Assembly (NCBI RefSeq): GCF_027105055.1
Contig: NZ_CP114264.1
Location: forward strand, 434,001-498,000
Length of the DNA: 64,000 nt
DNA from: Acinetobacter sp. TR3
Lineage (GTDB): Bacteria; Pseudomonadota; Gammaproteobacteria; Pseudomonadales; Moraxellaceae
Direction of reading: 5' to 3'
A program made the translations under genes and the position numbers. Each line of letters opens with the position of its first letter. Within the stretch, counting starts at the first letter, position 1. This document shows, piece after piece, positions 10,135 to 19,453 of this stretch. Below the pieces are notes generated by a model. It did no database searches and was not told the DNA's origin. It saw nothing but the letters and a program-made list of their open reading frames with translations.

Positions 10135-10380
10135 ATGAAAATTTTAGTTCGTAATTTAGACCGTAATGTGACTGATGCGGAAATTCTCGACTTATTCAAA
10201 GCATATGGAAAAGTTGAGTCTTGTGTCGTGGTCAAAGACGAAGCAACGGGGAAATCGAAAGGTTTTGGTTTTGTTGAAATGCCAAATCCACGTGAAGCGA
10301 TTAAAGCAATTAAAGGTTTAAACACCTTGAAAGTAAAAAGCCAAGGCATTCGTGTCAAAGCTGCGGACGATAAAGCTTAA
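10135..10380 (+). CDS. Small RRM RNA-binding protein
   Basis: An 81-residue single RNA recognition motif. RNP2 is the N-terminal ILVRNL and RNP1 is KGFGFVEM (about residues 40-47), with the aromatic side chains that stack on RNA bases intact. A short basic tail follows. Bacterial stand-alone RRM proteins of this size are thought to bind single-stranded RNA and are often cold-responsive. An ATG at 10111 is in frame, but the ATG at 10135 gives the usual start with MKILVRNL. The gene is 6 bases ahead of the ASCH gene, so the two are probably cotranscribed. Confidence 0.85.
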   Translation: MKILVRNLDRNVTDAEILDLFKAYGKVESCVVVKDEATGKSKGFGFVEMPNPREAIKAIKGLNTLKVKSQGIRVKAADDKA

Positions 10381-10386
10381 TTATCA

Positions 10387-10746
10387 ATGTTAAAGCAATA
10401 TACTGCTTTATCAATTGTTGCACCAAATGCTGAGCGAATAGTGAAGAAAATAAAAACGCTTGAAGTTCGCTCATGGCAACCTGAAATGTTGCCATTGAAA
10501 GATTTGAGGATTGTAGAGAATCAACACTTTCTTTTGAATGATGGGGATGAAGACGTTGGTTTTGCCGTTGCACTGGTAGATATTGAATCAGTGCATCCAT
10601 GGCAATCTGATGAAGTTGGCGCAGCTTGTGCAACGTATTGGGCTGAAGGATATTTGGCTTGGGTCATTCGCAATATCCGTCCGATTGATCCACCGATTCA
10701 AGTTATGGCCAAGCGAAAACTTTATCGTATCGAATTGATGTTGTGA
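10387..10746 (+). CDS. ASCH domain protein
   Basis: 119 residues with the ASCH fold pattern: an N-terminal strand ALSIVAPNAERIVKKIKTLEVRSW, whose K-x-E-x-RSW segment is the family signature, and later strands ending in KRKLYRIEL. ASCH domains resemble PUA domains and are thought to bind RNA or modified nucleotides; some cleave N4-acetylcytidine. The closeness to the RRM gene (6 bases) supports an RNA-related role, but this is inference. The start ATG at 10387 has no clear Shine-Dalgarno, consistent with translational coupling to the gene before it. Confidence 0.75.
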   Translation: MLKQYTALSIVAPNAERIVKKIKTLEVRSWQPEMLPLKDLRIVENQHFLLNDGDEDVGFAVALVDIESVHPWQSDEVGAACATYWAEGYLAWVIRNIRPIDPPIQVMAKRKLYRIELML

Positions 10747-10818
10747 GTGCTATTTGTTTCAGCATCAATTCGCTTTACAATCAGTCTTGATTTAAATGAA
10801 CTGAAAAAGGGATTTATT

Positions 10819-11322
10819 ATGTCTCGTGTTGCTCGCTACCATGCTGATCGTACCAATCAAAAATTGTATTTTGCCCGACTTGCATGTCAACAAGCTGAGC
10901 AAACTGAACATATTCAACAAGCACAGGCATATCGAGAGGCAGCAGTATTTCATTTACACGGGGCAATTTTAGCGTTTTTACAAGAATTGGTGCGTTATTA
11001 TCGTTTAAATGATTTACAACCGACGTTTAAGTCGATTGAAGAACAGATGGCAGTTAAAGGACAAGTCTCACCAGAAGTTTCAGTATTACAGCAACTTGCT
11101 AAAGATGGTTTTATTGCAGAACTCAAACGTGCGTATCGTTTATGTCAGTACGCACCAGAGCCAACAGCTCCAGAGCCTGAAAATGAGACCTCATCGAATT
11201 TGATTATTAAGGTGACTCAAAGTCCTCAAGCATGGTTACCCGATGCGAAAATATTACGAGAATGGCATAGAGAGTTAAGTCATTTGATTGACGGTTTTCG
11301 TAATGAAATGGTTGAGTTTTAA
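10819..11322 (+). CDS. DUF6586-like conserved protein
   Basis: 167 residues, predicted helical and soluble. The N-terminus (RTNQKLYFARLACQQAE, then YREAAVFHLHGAILAFLQEL) resembles a small pseudomonad/Acinetobacter family of unknown function that I associate with DUF6586. It has no catalytic motif or membrane segment. The open frame extends up to a GTG at 10747, but the ATG at 10819 is preferred since AAAAAGGG lies about 7 bases upstream and similarity begins there. Confidence 0.7.
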   Translation: MSRVARYHADRTNQKLYFARLACQQAEQTEHIQQAQAYREAAVFHLHGAILAFLQELVRYYRLNDLQPTFKSIEEQMAVKGQVSPEVSVLQQLAKDGFIAELKRAYRLCQYAPEPTAPEPENETSSNLIIKVTQSPQAWLPDAKILREWHRELSHLIDGFRNEMVEF

Positions 11323-11434
11323 TTCGAGTACAACATAGACTTGAAATATGAGTGAATAGCACTTATATAAATAAGACGTGAGATTGCAAAGTGCAGTAGC
11401 GCTTTGCCACCATGTAGAAACATGGAGTAATTGT

Positions 11435-11713
11435 ATGTCAATGCAACAGTTAAAAGAGTTATTTGGTAGCCAAGAAGCCGTTCTCGAGTTAGTTCAACTT
11501 GAAGGTGGAGAGCTTGCCTTGCGTAATGCTGGTTCGGAAGCAGAGCCTTTGGTTAAAATTCAATTTAGTGAAGATGTTAAAAAGATTTTGGGTGATCAGA
11601 CACCAACCGTTGCACAGCATATGATCCAAGCCGCTTTATTTGGTTTGTTGGAAAAACAGATGAATCAGTTACAAGCAGAAGTTATTGATGAGCAACCGCA
11701 GCACTTTAGCTAA
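11435..11713 (+). CDS. Conserved hypothetical protein
   Basis: 92 residues, acidic and soluble, not recognised. It reads as an N-terminal helix (MQQLKELFGSQEAVLELVQ), two short strands (GELALRN, EPLVKIQF), then a helix-rich C-terminus (VAQHMIQAALFGLLEKQMNQL). The frame is open from 11378, but the ATG at 11435 has GGAG seven bases upstream and is taken as the start. The three genes 10819, 11435 and possibly 10387 are on one strand with short gaps and may share a transcript that ends at the hairpin just after this gene. Confidence 0.65.
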   Translation: MSMQQLKELFGSQEAVLELVQLEGGELALRNAGSEAEPLVKIQFSEDVKKILGDQTPTVAQHMIQAALFGLLEKQMNQLQAEVIDEQPQHFS

Positions 11714-11752
11714 AAGGGCTGTAATATTTCACTCTAATCTAAAAAATGATTT

Positions 11753-11786
11753 AAAAAGGAGTCCTAAAATGCGACTCCTTTTTTAT
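11753..11786 (+). terminator. Strong rho-independent terminator
   Basis: AAAAGGAGTC and GACTCCTTTT form a 10-bp perfect stem around a CTAAAATGC loop, followed by a T run. It closes the 10135-11713 gene group. Confidence 0.9.
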
Positions 11787-12074
11787 TGATTATGTTACTT
11801 AGATAGATGCAGATTTTATTACAATTAATTCACTTGGTATAAAGATATCTAAACCGTAAATAAAAGCTTATGGTTCTCGCTACGAAATGAAAGTTATAGC
11901 CATAAAATGTGCTTTAATTTTGCAATCAAGTATTTTGTTTTATATATTTTTAATTGATTAGCTATCAATAAATTGCAAAAAATTAAAGCTTTATTAAATG
12001 TAAAAAATATTGGGATTGAATAAAAAATATCATAAACTCAATTTTTATTTGCTTACTATAAAAAGAGAGTTTAC
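11787..12074. other. AT-rich intergenic stretch upstream of the Bax-inhibitor gene
   Basis: The full gene-free gap is 11714-12074. After the terminator it is very AT-rich, with no open frame of note and no clear repeat. The promoter of the next gene is presumably in the last 100 bases, but no convincing -35/-10 pair was chosen. Confidence 0.5.
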
Positions 12075-12809
12075 ATGCAAAGTAATAATCCAATTTTAAC
12101 TCGGGTGGAAACCTATACTGATATAACTGAGCCAATGACCATTCAAGGTGCTATTCAGAAGTCAGTATTATTGACAGTGATTGCAGCTGTATTGGGAATG
12201 GCACTATTTTTCTATTGTGCAATCACTGCTAATCTTTCAATTGCCTATGCTGCAACAATTGTTGGAATTATTGGGAGCTTAATTTTAGCTTTGATTACCA
12301 CTTTTAAATCAAATACTGCACCAGCTTTAGCAATTCCTTATGCATTATTTGAAGGTGCATTTCTAGGCGGTATTTCTTTTATTTTTCAACTGAAGTTTCC
12401 AGGTGTTCCTTTACAAGCTTTGCTTGCGACCTTTGTTACAACCTTGGTTTTATTTGCGTTATATAAATTCCAAATTATTCGTGCTACTGAAAAATTTAAG
12501 GCAATTGTAATTTCAGCTTCTATTGCGATTGCTTTAGTTTTTGTTGTGCAGATCGTTTTACGGTTGATCTTTGGCTCAAGTATTCCTTATATCTTTGAAA
12601 GCAATTGGTTAGGTATCGGTTTTGCTGCATTTGTTGCTGTAATTGCTTCACTGAACTTAATTTTGGATTTTGATCTTATTGAAAATGCAGCAGCACAACG
12701 CGCTCCTAAAGCATTTGAATGGGTATGTGCGATTGCTTTACTTGCGACTTTAGTGTGGATGTACTATTCATTCATGCGCTTATTAAGCCTAATTCAAGGT
12801 GATGATTAA
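12075..12809 (+). CDS. Bax inhibitor-1/YccA-like membrane protein
   Basis: 244 residues with seven hydrophobic helices after a 25-residue polar N-terminus. The pattern IPYALFEGAFLGGISFIF, the long helix ending in LNLILDFDLIENAA and the C-terminal FEWVCAIALLATLVWMYY match the large-type (BaxI_1) bacterial branch of the TMBIM/Bax inhibitor-1 family. The LDFDLIE acidic pair corresponds to the conserved aspartates that gate proton-sensitive calcium leak in BsYetJ. In bacteria the role is poorly known; E. coli YccA interacts with FtsH. The gene stands alone with its own terminator. Confidence 0.87.
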   Translation: MQSNNPILTRVETYTDITEPMTIQGAIQKSVLLTVIAAVLGMALFFYCAITANLSIAYAATIVGIIGSLILALITTFKSNTAPALAIPYALFEGAFLGGISFIFQLKFPGVPLQALLATFVTTLVLFALYKFQIIRATEKFKAIVISASIAIALVFVVQIVLRLIFGSSIPYIFESNWLGIGFAAFVAVIASLNLILDFDLIENAAAQRAPKAFEWVCAIALLATLVWMYYSFMRLLSLIQGDD

Positions 12810-12829
12810 ATTTAAATTGATATAAAACA

Positions 12830-12862
12830 AAAATCGTCTTCATATGAAGACGATTTTTTTTA
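12830..12862 (+). terminator. Terminator after Bax-inhibitor gene
   Basis: AAAATCGTCTT pairs with AAGACGATTTT around CATATG, followed by eight T residues in total. It is a textbook rho-independent terminator. Confidence 0.9.
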
Positions 12863-12951
12863 TGCAAGATTGTAAAAAAGGTGGATTATGCAATTCCGAA
12901 AAATCAGGAATGTTGGCATGATGTGGTGAAAATTTTTCGAGTGAGAATAAG

Positions 12952-13755
12952 ATGTCACAAGGACTTTTAGCTGGTAAGCGTTTTTTAATTGCTGGTATTG
13001 CAAGTAAATTATCAATTGCTTTCGGTATTGCGGCAGCATTACACCGTGAAGGTGCAGAGTTAGCATTTACTTATCCAAATGAAAAGCTAAAAAAGCGTGT
13101 TGATGACTTTGCAGCACAGTTTGGTTCAACCCTAGTTTTCCCTTGTGATGTAGCGATTGATGCAGAAATTGACAATACTTTTGTTGAGTTGGCAAAACAT
13201 TGGGATGGTTTAGACGGTGTTGTGCATTCGATTGGTTTTGCACCTGCACATACGCTGGATGGTGACTTTACCGACGTGACTGATCGTGACGGTTTTAAAA
13301 TTGCACATGACATTAGTGCCTATAGTTTTGTCGCGATGGCTCGTGCGGCAAAACCATTATTACAAGCACGTAAAGGTTGTTTATTGACTTTGACTTATCA
13401 AGGTTCTGAGCGTGTGATGCCAAACTATAACGTGATGGGTATGGCGAAAGCATCGTTAGAAGCGGGTGTTCGTTATTTAGCACTAAGCTTGGGTAAAGAG
13501 GGGATTCGTGTGAATGCAATCTCTGCTGGACCAATCCGTACATTAGCCGCGTCTGGTATCAAGTCTTTCCGTAAAATGTTAGATGCCAATGAAAAGATCG
13601 CGCCATTACAACGTAATGTGACTATTGAAGAAGTGGGTAATGCAGCATTGTTCCTTTGCTCACCGTGGGCTTCTGGTATTACGGGTGAAATCCTTTATGT
13701 TGATGGTGGTTTTAATACTGTAGGTATGAGCCAATCAATGATGGATGATGAATAA
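12952..13755 (+). CDS. fabI: NADH-dependent enoyl-ACP reductase FabI
   Basis: A 267-residue short-chain dehydrogenase fold enzyme that makes the last reduction in each round of fatty acid elongation, and the target of triclosan. Catalytic residues are Tyr149, Tyr159 and Lys166, the FabI pattern Y-x6-Y...M-x3-K seen in YNVMGMAK. The cofactor loop is [13 protein letters not shown] (about 13-25), and the substrate-side motif is [10 protein letters not shown]. Gly95 and the Phe equivalent to E. coli F203 (IKSFRKML) appear wild type. Length matches the family. It is a single gene with its own terminator. Confidence 0.96.
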   Translation: MSQGLLAGKRFLIAGIASKLSIAFGIAAALHREGAELAFTYPNEKLKKRVDDFAAQFGSTLVFPCDVAIDAEIDNTFVELAKHWDGLDGVVHSIGFAPAHTLDGDFTDVTDRDGFKIAHDISAYSFVAMARAAKPLLQARKGCLLTLTYQGSERVMPNYNVMGMAKASLEAGVRYLALSLGKEGIRVNAISAGPIRTLAASGIKSFRKMLDANEKIAPLQRNVTIEEVGNAALFLCSPWASGITGEILYVDGGFNTVGMSQSMMDDE

Positions 13756-13779
13756 TTAGATTAATCTAAATTATTTGAT

Positions 13780-13808
13780 AAAGCCGCTTTAATAGCGGCT
13801 TTGTTTTT
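13780..13808 (+). terminator. Terminator after fabI
   Basis: AAAGCCGCT and AGCGGCTTT form a 9-bp stem with a TTAAT loop, followed by GTTTTT. Confidence 0.9.
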
Positions 13809-13915
13809 GGAAAATAGTAAGTTTTTTAAAAACTAATAGCTCAGACTATTTTATATGAACTGCGAAGCTAGTTTTGAATTGAAAATATCAAGTGTTGGGA
13901 AACAGTTTATTTGCT

Positions 13916-14443
13916 TTATGCAAAATCCACAGCGTAAGTTTTCATACCACAGATTCTACACTTAAATTTGTAAACTGAAGGGTTTCCACCTTTTTCATAG
14001 GAAGCAACTATCTCTTGCCATAAATTTTGGTTAATTTTTTGTTTTTCTAAGACAGTCTTTAACGTAGCTCCTGTTATTTCTAATAAGTCGAGTTTTTCTG
14101 CATCACCATGAAATTCACACGCATCGTTACAATGTGATAACCACACCTCTTGTTGCCAAGAATTAAAGCCAGGAGTTCGTTCACAAACTTCTTTTACAAT
14201 AGTTTTATCAAGTCCAGATTTAAGTAATGGATGTGAGTCAGTAAACTCACCATCAAATTTCTCAGCAGCTGAGCCATTCGCAATACACCAAGGGCAAATA
14301 GTTTTTATCTCCTCCTCGGCGTAGATTGTAGAAGTGGCTCTGTAGCCCTGAGCAATACCACAACACTCACACGTTGCACTTGTTACTTCTATAGCACCTG
14401 TTTTGATAGGATCTGGGTGATATTTAAATATAGGAAGTTCCAT
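13916..14443 (-). CDS. CbrC family (UPF0167) zinc-binding protein
   Basis: 175 residues matching the CbrC family: an N-terminal LPIFKYHPDPIKTGAI, a first Cys cluster CECCG, then CPWCIANGSAAEKFDGEF and a late CRICG. The three CxxC pairs suggest one or two structural zinc sites. In E. coli CbrC is regulated by CreBC and confers colicin E2 tolerance, but the biochemical activity is unknown. The frame opens at a TTG (14455), but the ATG at 14443 is favoured because GAGGGG lies seven bases before it. It sits alone downstream of the efflux operon. Confidence 0.85.
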   Translation of the reverse strand: MELPIFKYHPDPIKTGAIEVTSATCECCGIAQGYRATSTIYAEEEIKTICPWCIANGSAAEKFDGEFTDSHPLLKSGLDKTIVKEVCERTPGFNSWQQEVWLSHCNDACEFHGDAEKLDLLEITGATLKTVLEKQKINQNLWQEIVASYEKGGNPSVYKFKCRICGMKTYAVDFA

Positions 14444-14490
14444 TATTCCCCTCAATTAAAGCTAACTATATAAAACTACGGCCACTTAAG

Positions 14491-15891
14491 CTATTGCTCA
14501 GGTAATTCTTTCACAGGACTTCCGCCAAGTGCTTGCATTAATGTCACATACGCATTGTATTGATTCTGCTTGGTTTCAACTAGGCTGAGTCGTGCATTGC
14601 GTGTGGTCTCTTGAGCATCCAGTAAATTCTTTAATGCAATCGCACCATTGCGATAACGCACTTCGGTCAATCGCTCAGTTTTATCTGCTAATTCGACATT
14701 ACGTTGCTGTAACTGTACTTGTTGATTCAGTTGCGCTCGATTTGACAAAGCATTTTCAACATCTGCAAAGGCTTGATATAAAGTTTGACGATACTGTGTA
14801 ATCGCTTTCTCATATTCAAGATCACTGATTTCAATATTCTTTTTCATATCATTATATTGCAGGAAAGGCAGGCTTAAACTCGCCCCCAATGTCAACGCAG
14901 GATTCTTTAATAATTGAGTGAGTGAGGTACTCGAAGAACCTAAACTACCCGTAAGGTTAATCGATGGATAATAACTTGCTTTAGTTGCATCTTTAGTGGC
15001 TAAAGTTTTGCGTAGGCGTAATTCTGAGGCTTGTAAGTCTGGGCGGCGCGATAAAATATCCGCGGGTAAACCCACAGCGATATTTGGTAAAGCATTTCGT
15101 GGTAGCTGTCTCGGCTCTTGAATATTCAATTGCTGAATAGGTTGATGCAGCAATACCGCAATGGCAGTACGTGCTTCGACTCGTTGTTGCTCAATTTGGC
15201 TCAGACTGGCTTTTTGACTTTGAACTGATTGTTCAGCTTGGGTTAAATCTAAACCTGAAACCGCACCTGCTTTATACTGTGATTGCACCAAAGAATAAAT
15301 TTTTTGAGTAGATGCTAGATTCTGCTGAATAGTTTGGTAGCGTTCATTTAAATAGCCCAATTGCCAGTACAGTTTCGCTGTCGTCGCAACTAAACTTTGT
15401 GCTGTGGCCTGCAAATCTTGTTCAGTGGCTAAGGCTTCCCATCGGCTTGCTTCCGTTTGATTGGCGAGCTTGCCAAATAAATCGAGTTCATAGCTAACAC
15501 CGACACTGGTCGATAAACCACGATCAGAGCCATCGCCTGAACGGAGGTCATAGTTATGACCTGCTGAAATACTTGAACTGGTTCGAATGCCTTGTTTATT
15601 TTCAGCCAAACCTGCCTGTAATCGAGCTTGTTGAAGGGTAATTCCTGCAACAGTTAGGTCACTATTTTTAGCCAACACTTGTTCGACCAACTGATTCAGT
15701 TGGGCATCATTAAACAGTGTCCACCACTGATCAGTTAGATTCACATTCTTATTTTTTTGCGTATCATATTGGAACTGTTGTGGCACTTGGGCTGCTGGGG
15801 CGTTATAGGGTGTTTTCACCACGGCAGAACAGCCAGCCAAGGAGCCAGTCAGTACCAGTGCAAGTGCGATTTTATGTTGTTTGAATAACAT
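14491..15891 (-). CDS. RND/MacAB-type outer membrane efflux lipoprotein (TolC/OprM family)
   Basis: 466 residues. The signal peptide ends in a lipobox LAGC (Cys21), so the mature protein is a lipoprotein, as in the OprM/NodT branch. Two OEP repeats follow: LTDQWWTLFNDAQLNQLV opens repeat 1 and NIAVGLPADILSRRPDLQ, the branch signature, opens repeat 2. Long Gln/Ala-rich coiled-coil helices form the periplasmic tunnel. It is the last gene of macA-macB-OMF on the minus strand and presumably forms the outer-membrane exit duct for MacAB. The gap from macB (127 bases) holds a palindromic intergenic repeat, which may lower its expression relative to macAB. Confidence 0.92.
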   Translation of the reverse strand: MLFKQHKIALALVLTGSLAGCSAVVKTPYNAPAAQVPQQFQYDTQKNKNVNLTDQWWTLFNDAQLNQLVEQVLAKNSDLTVAGITLQQARLQAGLAENKQGIRTSSSISAGHNYDLRSGDGSDRGLSTSVGVSYELDLFGKLANQTEASRWEALATEQDLQATAQSLVATTAKLYWQLGYLNERYQTIQQNLASTQKIYSLVQSQYKAGAVSGLDLTQAEQSVQSQKASLSQIEQQRVEARTAIAVLLHQPIQQLNIQEPRQLPRNALPNIAVGLPADILSRRPDLQASELRLRKTLATKDATKASYYPSINLTGSLGSSSTSLTQLLKNPALTLGASLSLPFLQYNDMKKNIEISDLEYEKAITQYRQTLYQAFADVENALSNRAQLNQQVQLQQRNVELADKTERLTEVRYRNGAIALKNLLDAQETTRNARLSLVETKQNQYNAYVTLMQALGGSPVKELPEQ

Positions 15892-15948
15892 TGATCGTCA
15901 TTCCCTTAATAATTTGAAAAATATTATCGTCTTGATCTATTCTTAAAA

Positions 15949-16018
15949 ATCCTTCCCAATCTCCATTTAAAAAAGGAGGAATTCCCCTCTTTTAAAAAGA
16001 GGGGGGAGGGGGAGATTT
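15949..16018. repeat. G/C-rich palindromic intergenic repeat (REP-like)
   Basis: A 70-base element with CCCCTCTTTT/AAAAAGAGGGG as the inner hairpin and outer arms of the AATC...GATT kind. It abuts the macB stop codon. Sequence and position resemble the elements at 22867-22943 and 41952-42098 in this window. Confidence 0.65.
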
Positions 16019-18010
16019 TTATTCTCTCGCTAAAGCAGCAACTGGATCGAGTTGTGCTGCATTTCGTGCTGGCAAGAAGCCAAATACAATACCAATCATG
16101 CTTGAACAGACAAAAGCCGCTATGATTGAGGTGGTTGAATAACTCATCTCAATAATGCCTTTGGCAAAGTGTCCAATAATTTGCCCAATCCCTAAAGAAA
16201 GCAGCACACCCAGTACACCACCTAATAAGCAGACTAAAATTGCTTCAATCAGGAATTGCTGCAAAATATCGCTTTGTCGTGCGCCAACCGCCATACGTAC
16301 CCCAATTTCTTGAGTTCGTTCAGTCACAGAGACCAACATAATGTTCATCACGCCAATTCCACCAACCACAAGAGAAATCACGGCGATTGCAGAAATTAAT
16401 AGGGTCATTGTGGCTGTGGTTTGCTGAATCGTCTCACGGATACTGTCAGAGTTCTGAGTGAAAACATCTTGTGCGCCGTGACGCTGTTCCAGCAAGGTTA
16501 GAATTGCATTTTCAGCCGCACTACTTGGATATTCATCTTTAATGCGAACAATGATGCTACGAACATTGGATTGCCCCAACATGCGACTCATCACTGTTGA
16601 ATAAGGTAAATAAACATTCAAACTGTCAGAACTACCCATGAAGCCTTGTTGAGCATCAATCACGCCGATGATTCGACTTGGTACGCTACCTAACAGCAGT
16701 ACTTGACCAACAGGATTAGTACCATCTGCAAAGAAAGTCTTTTCAGTATTGGTATCAATCACCACATCTTGCGCACGTTGTGTGACGCTGTCTTTATCGA
16801 AAGCTTGTCCCGACTTAAAGGTCATGCCTTTGACATAGAAAAAATCAGCACTGACACCATTTACGGTTGCCGATGCTTCGGTATCTTTGTAGCGTAGCGT
16901 CACACTGGTATTGGCAGATGGACTGACCCCATCGACATAAGGTTGTTCAGCTAGCGCATCCGCATCGGCAGGCACTAGTGTTTTCACTTGGGAGGCACGT
17001 GAATTGTCACCAAAGCCACGACCCTGATAAACGCTAATGGTGTTAGTGCCTAAACTACTGATATTTTGTAAAATCTGCTTTTGTGAGCCATTCCCAAGCG
17101 CAACCACCGAGACCACGGATGCGATCCCGATAATAATCCCAAGCATGGTCAAGAAAGTCCGCATACGGTGGGCATTCATGGCAAGCAGTGCCATACGGAA
17201 TGCTTCACCGAGACGATCGAAAAAAGACCGCCAAGCCGAGGTTTTCTTTTGTGATGAGCGTTGCAGGGTTTGATGTTCTAAATCGGTATCTGCATTTTCA
17301 GGTACGTTGGCACGGTCTGAAATAATATTACCATCACTGATCTCGATAATACGGGTCGCATTCTTGGCAACATTAAGATCATGCGTCACCAGAATAATGG
17401 TATGGCCTTTGGCATTCAGCTCACGCAAAATGCGCATCACTTCGACACCGCTATTCTTATCCAATGCACCTGTTGGCTCATCGGCAAGAATCACATCACC
17501 GCCATTCATCAATGCACGGGCAATCGACACACGTTGTTGCTGACCACCAGATAGCTGGCTTGGTCGATGATGTAAGCGTTCTTCAAGTCCTAGTTCTGAG
17601 AGTAGCTCAGCAGAACGTTGTTGACGGAGTTGGCTGTCCACACCTGCATAAATCGCAGGAACTTCGACATTACCTGCGGCGCTTAAATCACCGAGCAAAT
17701 GATAACGTTGGAAAATAAAGCCAAAATATTCACGGCGAAGTTGTGCTAGCTCATCTGCTTCGAGTAGACGTGTTTCTCGACCACTGACTTGATAGCTGCC
17801 TGCGGTAGGTTTATCGAGACACCCCAAGATATTCATGAGGGTCGATTTACCTGAGCCTGATTGCCCGACGATTGCAACCAGTTCACCAGCATAAATTTTT
17901 AAATTAATGCCTTTGAGGATTTGCACGGTACCTTCACCCGCAGGAAATTCACGGGTGAGGTCACTAACCTCAAGTAATGGCTGTGAAGAATGCGTTTGAT
18001 CTTGAGTCAT
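16019..18010 (-). CDS. macB: MacB-type ABC efflux permease/ATPase
   Basis: 663 residues. The N-terminal ABC domain has Walker [10 protein letters not shown] (49-57), signature [15 protein letters not shown] and Walker [14 protein letters not shown] linker leads to TM1 (about 285-305), a large periplasmic MacB domain, and three C-terminal TM helices, with the FtsX-like motif [16 protein letters not shown] before TM3. MacB dimers act as mechanotransmitters: ATP turnover outside the membrane pushes periplasmic cargo through MacA and an outer membrane duct. Known cargo includes macrolides, enterotoxin, protoporphyrin and, for the PvdT relative, pyoverdine. It starts one base after the macA stop. 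Confidence 0.95.
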   Translation of the reverse strand: MTQDQTHSSQPLLEVSDLTREFPAGEGTVQILKGINLKIYAGELVAIVGQSGSGKSTLMNILGCLDKPTAGSYQVSGRETRLLEADELAQLRREYFGFIFQRYHLLGDLSAAGNVEVPAIYAGVDSQLRQQRSAELLSELGLEERLHHRPSQLSGGQQQRVSIARALMNGGDVILADEPTGALDKNSGVEVMRILRELNAKGHTIILVTHDLNVAKNATRIIEISDGNIISDRANVPENADTDLEHQTLQRSSQKKTSAWRSFFDRLGEAFRMALLAMNAHRMRTFLTMLGIIIGIASVVSVVALGNGSQKQILQNISSLGTNTISVYQGRGFGDNSRASQVKTLVPADADALAEQPYVDGVSPSANTSVTLRYKDTEASATVNGVSADFFYVKGMTFKSGQAFDKDSVTQRAQDVVIDTNTEKTFFADGTNPVGQVLLLGSVPSRIIGVIDAQQGFMGSSDSLNVYLPYSTVMSRMLGQSNVRSIIVRIKDEYPSSAAENAILTLLEQRHGAQDVFTQNSDSIRETIQQTTATMTLLISAIAVISLVVGGIGVMNIMLVSVTERTQEIGVRMAVGARQSDILQQFLIEAILVCLLGGVLGVLLSLGIGQIIGHFAKGIIEMSYSTTSIIAAFVCSSMIGIVFGFLPARNAAQLDPVAALARE

Positions 18011-18011
18011 A

Positions 18012-19346
18012 TTACATTCTCATTGCACGTTGATTGCTACGTTTTGCTGATTCGTTTGAGCTATCAGTTGCATCTGCAATCACCACTTGATCGCCTTGTT
18101 TCAAACCTCTAAGCACTTGTGCAGTCACACGATTGTTAAGGCCGATTAACACAGGTTGAGGTTGAGCAGTCCCGTCTGCTTGTAAGATTCGTACGATGCC
18201 TGTGGATGCTTTACCTTGAGCAATCAAGGCTTTTTCAGCTTCAGTTAAATCGAGACGTTTCGGTTGTTGTATTTTTTGAGTATCGGTAGTTTTCGCTTGA
18301 TTTGCCGCCGTTGAATTATTGCTATTGTCTTTTTTGTTTGAACGTTTGCTTTGTATCGCAGCAGCAGGGATCGTCAGCACATTTTTCGCTTCAGCTAAAA
18401 CAATATATACCTGTGCAGTCATATCAATACGTAACTTACCGTCTTCATTTGGAACATCAAACAAAGCATTGTAATACACGGCTGTGCTTGATGAAGATGA
18501 ACTGGTATTGGTTGTTTCGGTGTTAATTGAGTTTGGTGCAGGCTCAACTTGACGTAGCTGTGCGTAATGTTTTTTATCGCTATTGCCTAATGTGGTGAAA
18601 TACACGGTTTGACCTTTTTCAACCTTCATCACATCGGCTTCAGAAATTTGGGCTTTGATGGTCATGTTGTCAAGCTTTGCCAATTTCACAATCGTTGGTG
18701 CGGTTTGATTGGCATTTACGGTTTGACCTTCTTCGGTCACAATGGCAACCACTGTCCCATCCATCGGAGCAACAATACGGGTATAACCCAAATTCTCTTG
18801 CGCAGTTGCGAGGGTTAAACGAGATTGTTCAATTTGCGCATTGATTGCTGCAATTTGAGCTTGTGCTGTTTTAAAGTTCGCTAGTGCTGTTTCAAGTTCT
18901 GCACGTGAAGTTGCATCTTGGCTAAACATGGCTTGTTGACGTTTATATTCAGCTTCAACTTTGGCTAGATTGGCCTGTTGTACCGCCAATTGAGCCTGTT
19001 GATTTTGAATACTGGCTTTGGCTGTTTTCAACTCATTTTCTTGGCGAATCGAGTCAATTTGTGCAATCAGTTGACCTTGTTTGACTTGATCGCCTAACTG
19101 TACATACATTTTTTTCACTTGACCTGAAACCTGTGCGCCGACGCTGACCATTTTGGTTGCTTCAAGTACACCCGTTGCGAGTACAGAATCTTCAATATCA
19201 CCTTTAGAGACTTCAGCACTAATATATTGTGGTGCTTGATCTTTAGGTTTAAAGAAAAACCATGCAACGGCTGCAATAATCGCAACACCGATAGCGATCA
19301 TTATTATTTTACTGAATGGTATTTTTTTAGAACTTGTTTTTGGCAT
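18012..19346 (-). CDS. macA: MacA-type periplasmic adaptor protein
   Basis: 444 residues: N-terminal membrane helix (about 12-31), a first lipoyl half [20 protein letters not shown], a long coiled-coil hairpin (about 105-195, Gln/Ala-rich), a second lipoyl half [17 protein letters not shown], then beta-barrel and membrane-proximal domains. There is a low-complexity Asn/Ser/Thr/Lys insert (about 345-375), somewhat longer than in E. coli MacA (371 residues). It bridges MacB to the outer membrane factor. It is the first gene of macA-macB-OMF. Its promoter region contains a perfect Fur-type palindrome overlapping the -35, which suggests iron control. Confidence 0.94.
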   Translation of the reverse strand: MPKTSSKKIPFSKIIMIAIGVAIIAAVAWFFFKPKDQAPQYISAEVSKGDIEDSVLATGVLEATKMVSVGAQVSGQVKKMYVQLGDQVKQGQLIAQIDSIRQENELKTAKASIQNQQAQLAVQQANLAKVEAEYKRQQAMFSQDATSRAELETALANFKTAQAQIAAINAQIEQSRLTLATAQENLGYTRIVAPMDGTVVAIVTEEGQTVNANQTAPTIVKLAKLDNMTIKAQISEADVMKVEKGQTVYFTTLGNSDKKHYAQLRQVEPAPNSINTETTNTSSSSSSTAVYYNALFDVPNEDGKLRIDMTAQVYIVLAEAKNVLTIPAAAIQSKRSNKKDNSNNSTAANQAKTTDTQKIQQPKRLDLTEAEKALIAQGKASTGIVRILQADGTAQPQPVLIGLNNRVTAQVLRGLKQGDQVVIADATDSSNESAKRSNQRAMRM

Positions 19347-19425
19347 GGCAACAGATCGAGATTTAGAAACTCAAACCAGTATAAAAGCGAAATAAGGATA
19401 AAACGTGGATATTTTTAATCTAGAA

Positions 19426-19440
19426 TGATAATTATTATCA
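19426..19440 (-). promoter_or_regulatory. Perfect 7-1-7 Fur-box-type palindrome in the macA promoter
   Basis: TGATAATTATTATCA is a 15-base palindrome with one central base, identical to the published 7-1-7 Fur core. On the minus strand TTGATA (part of the site) stands 17 bases from TTAAAA, a plausible -35/-10 pair, about 80 bases before the macA ATG. A Fur dimer here would block RNA polymerase. The match is seen directly; binding is inferred. Confidence 0.65.
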
Positions 19441-19453
19441 AATTTTTTTGGAA

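Noticed and set aside
18012..19346. HlyD/AcrA-type RND adaptor in place of MacA
   Set aside because: The partner gene is an ABC MacB permease rather than an RND pump, and the adaptor has a MacA-type N-terminal anchor.
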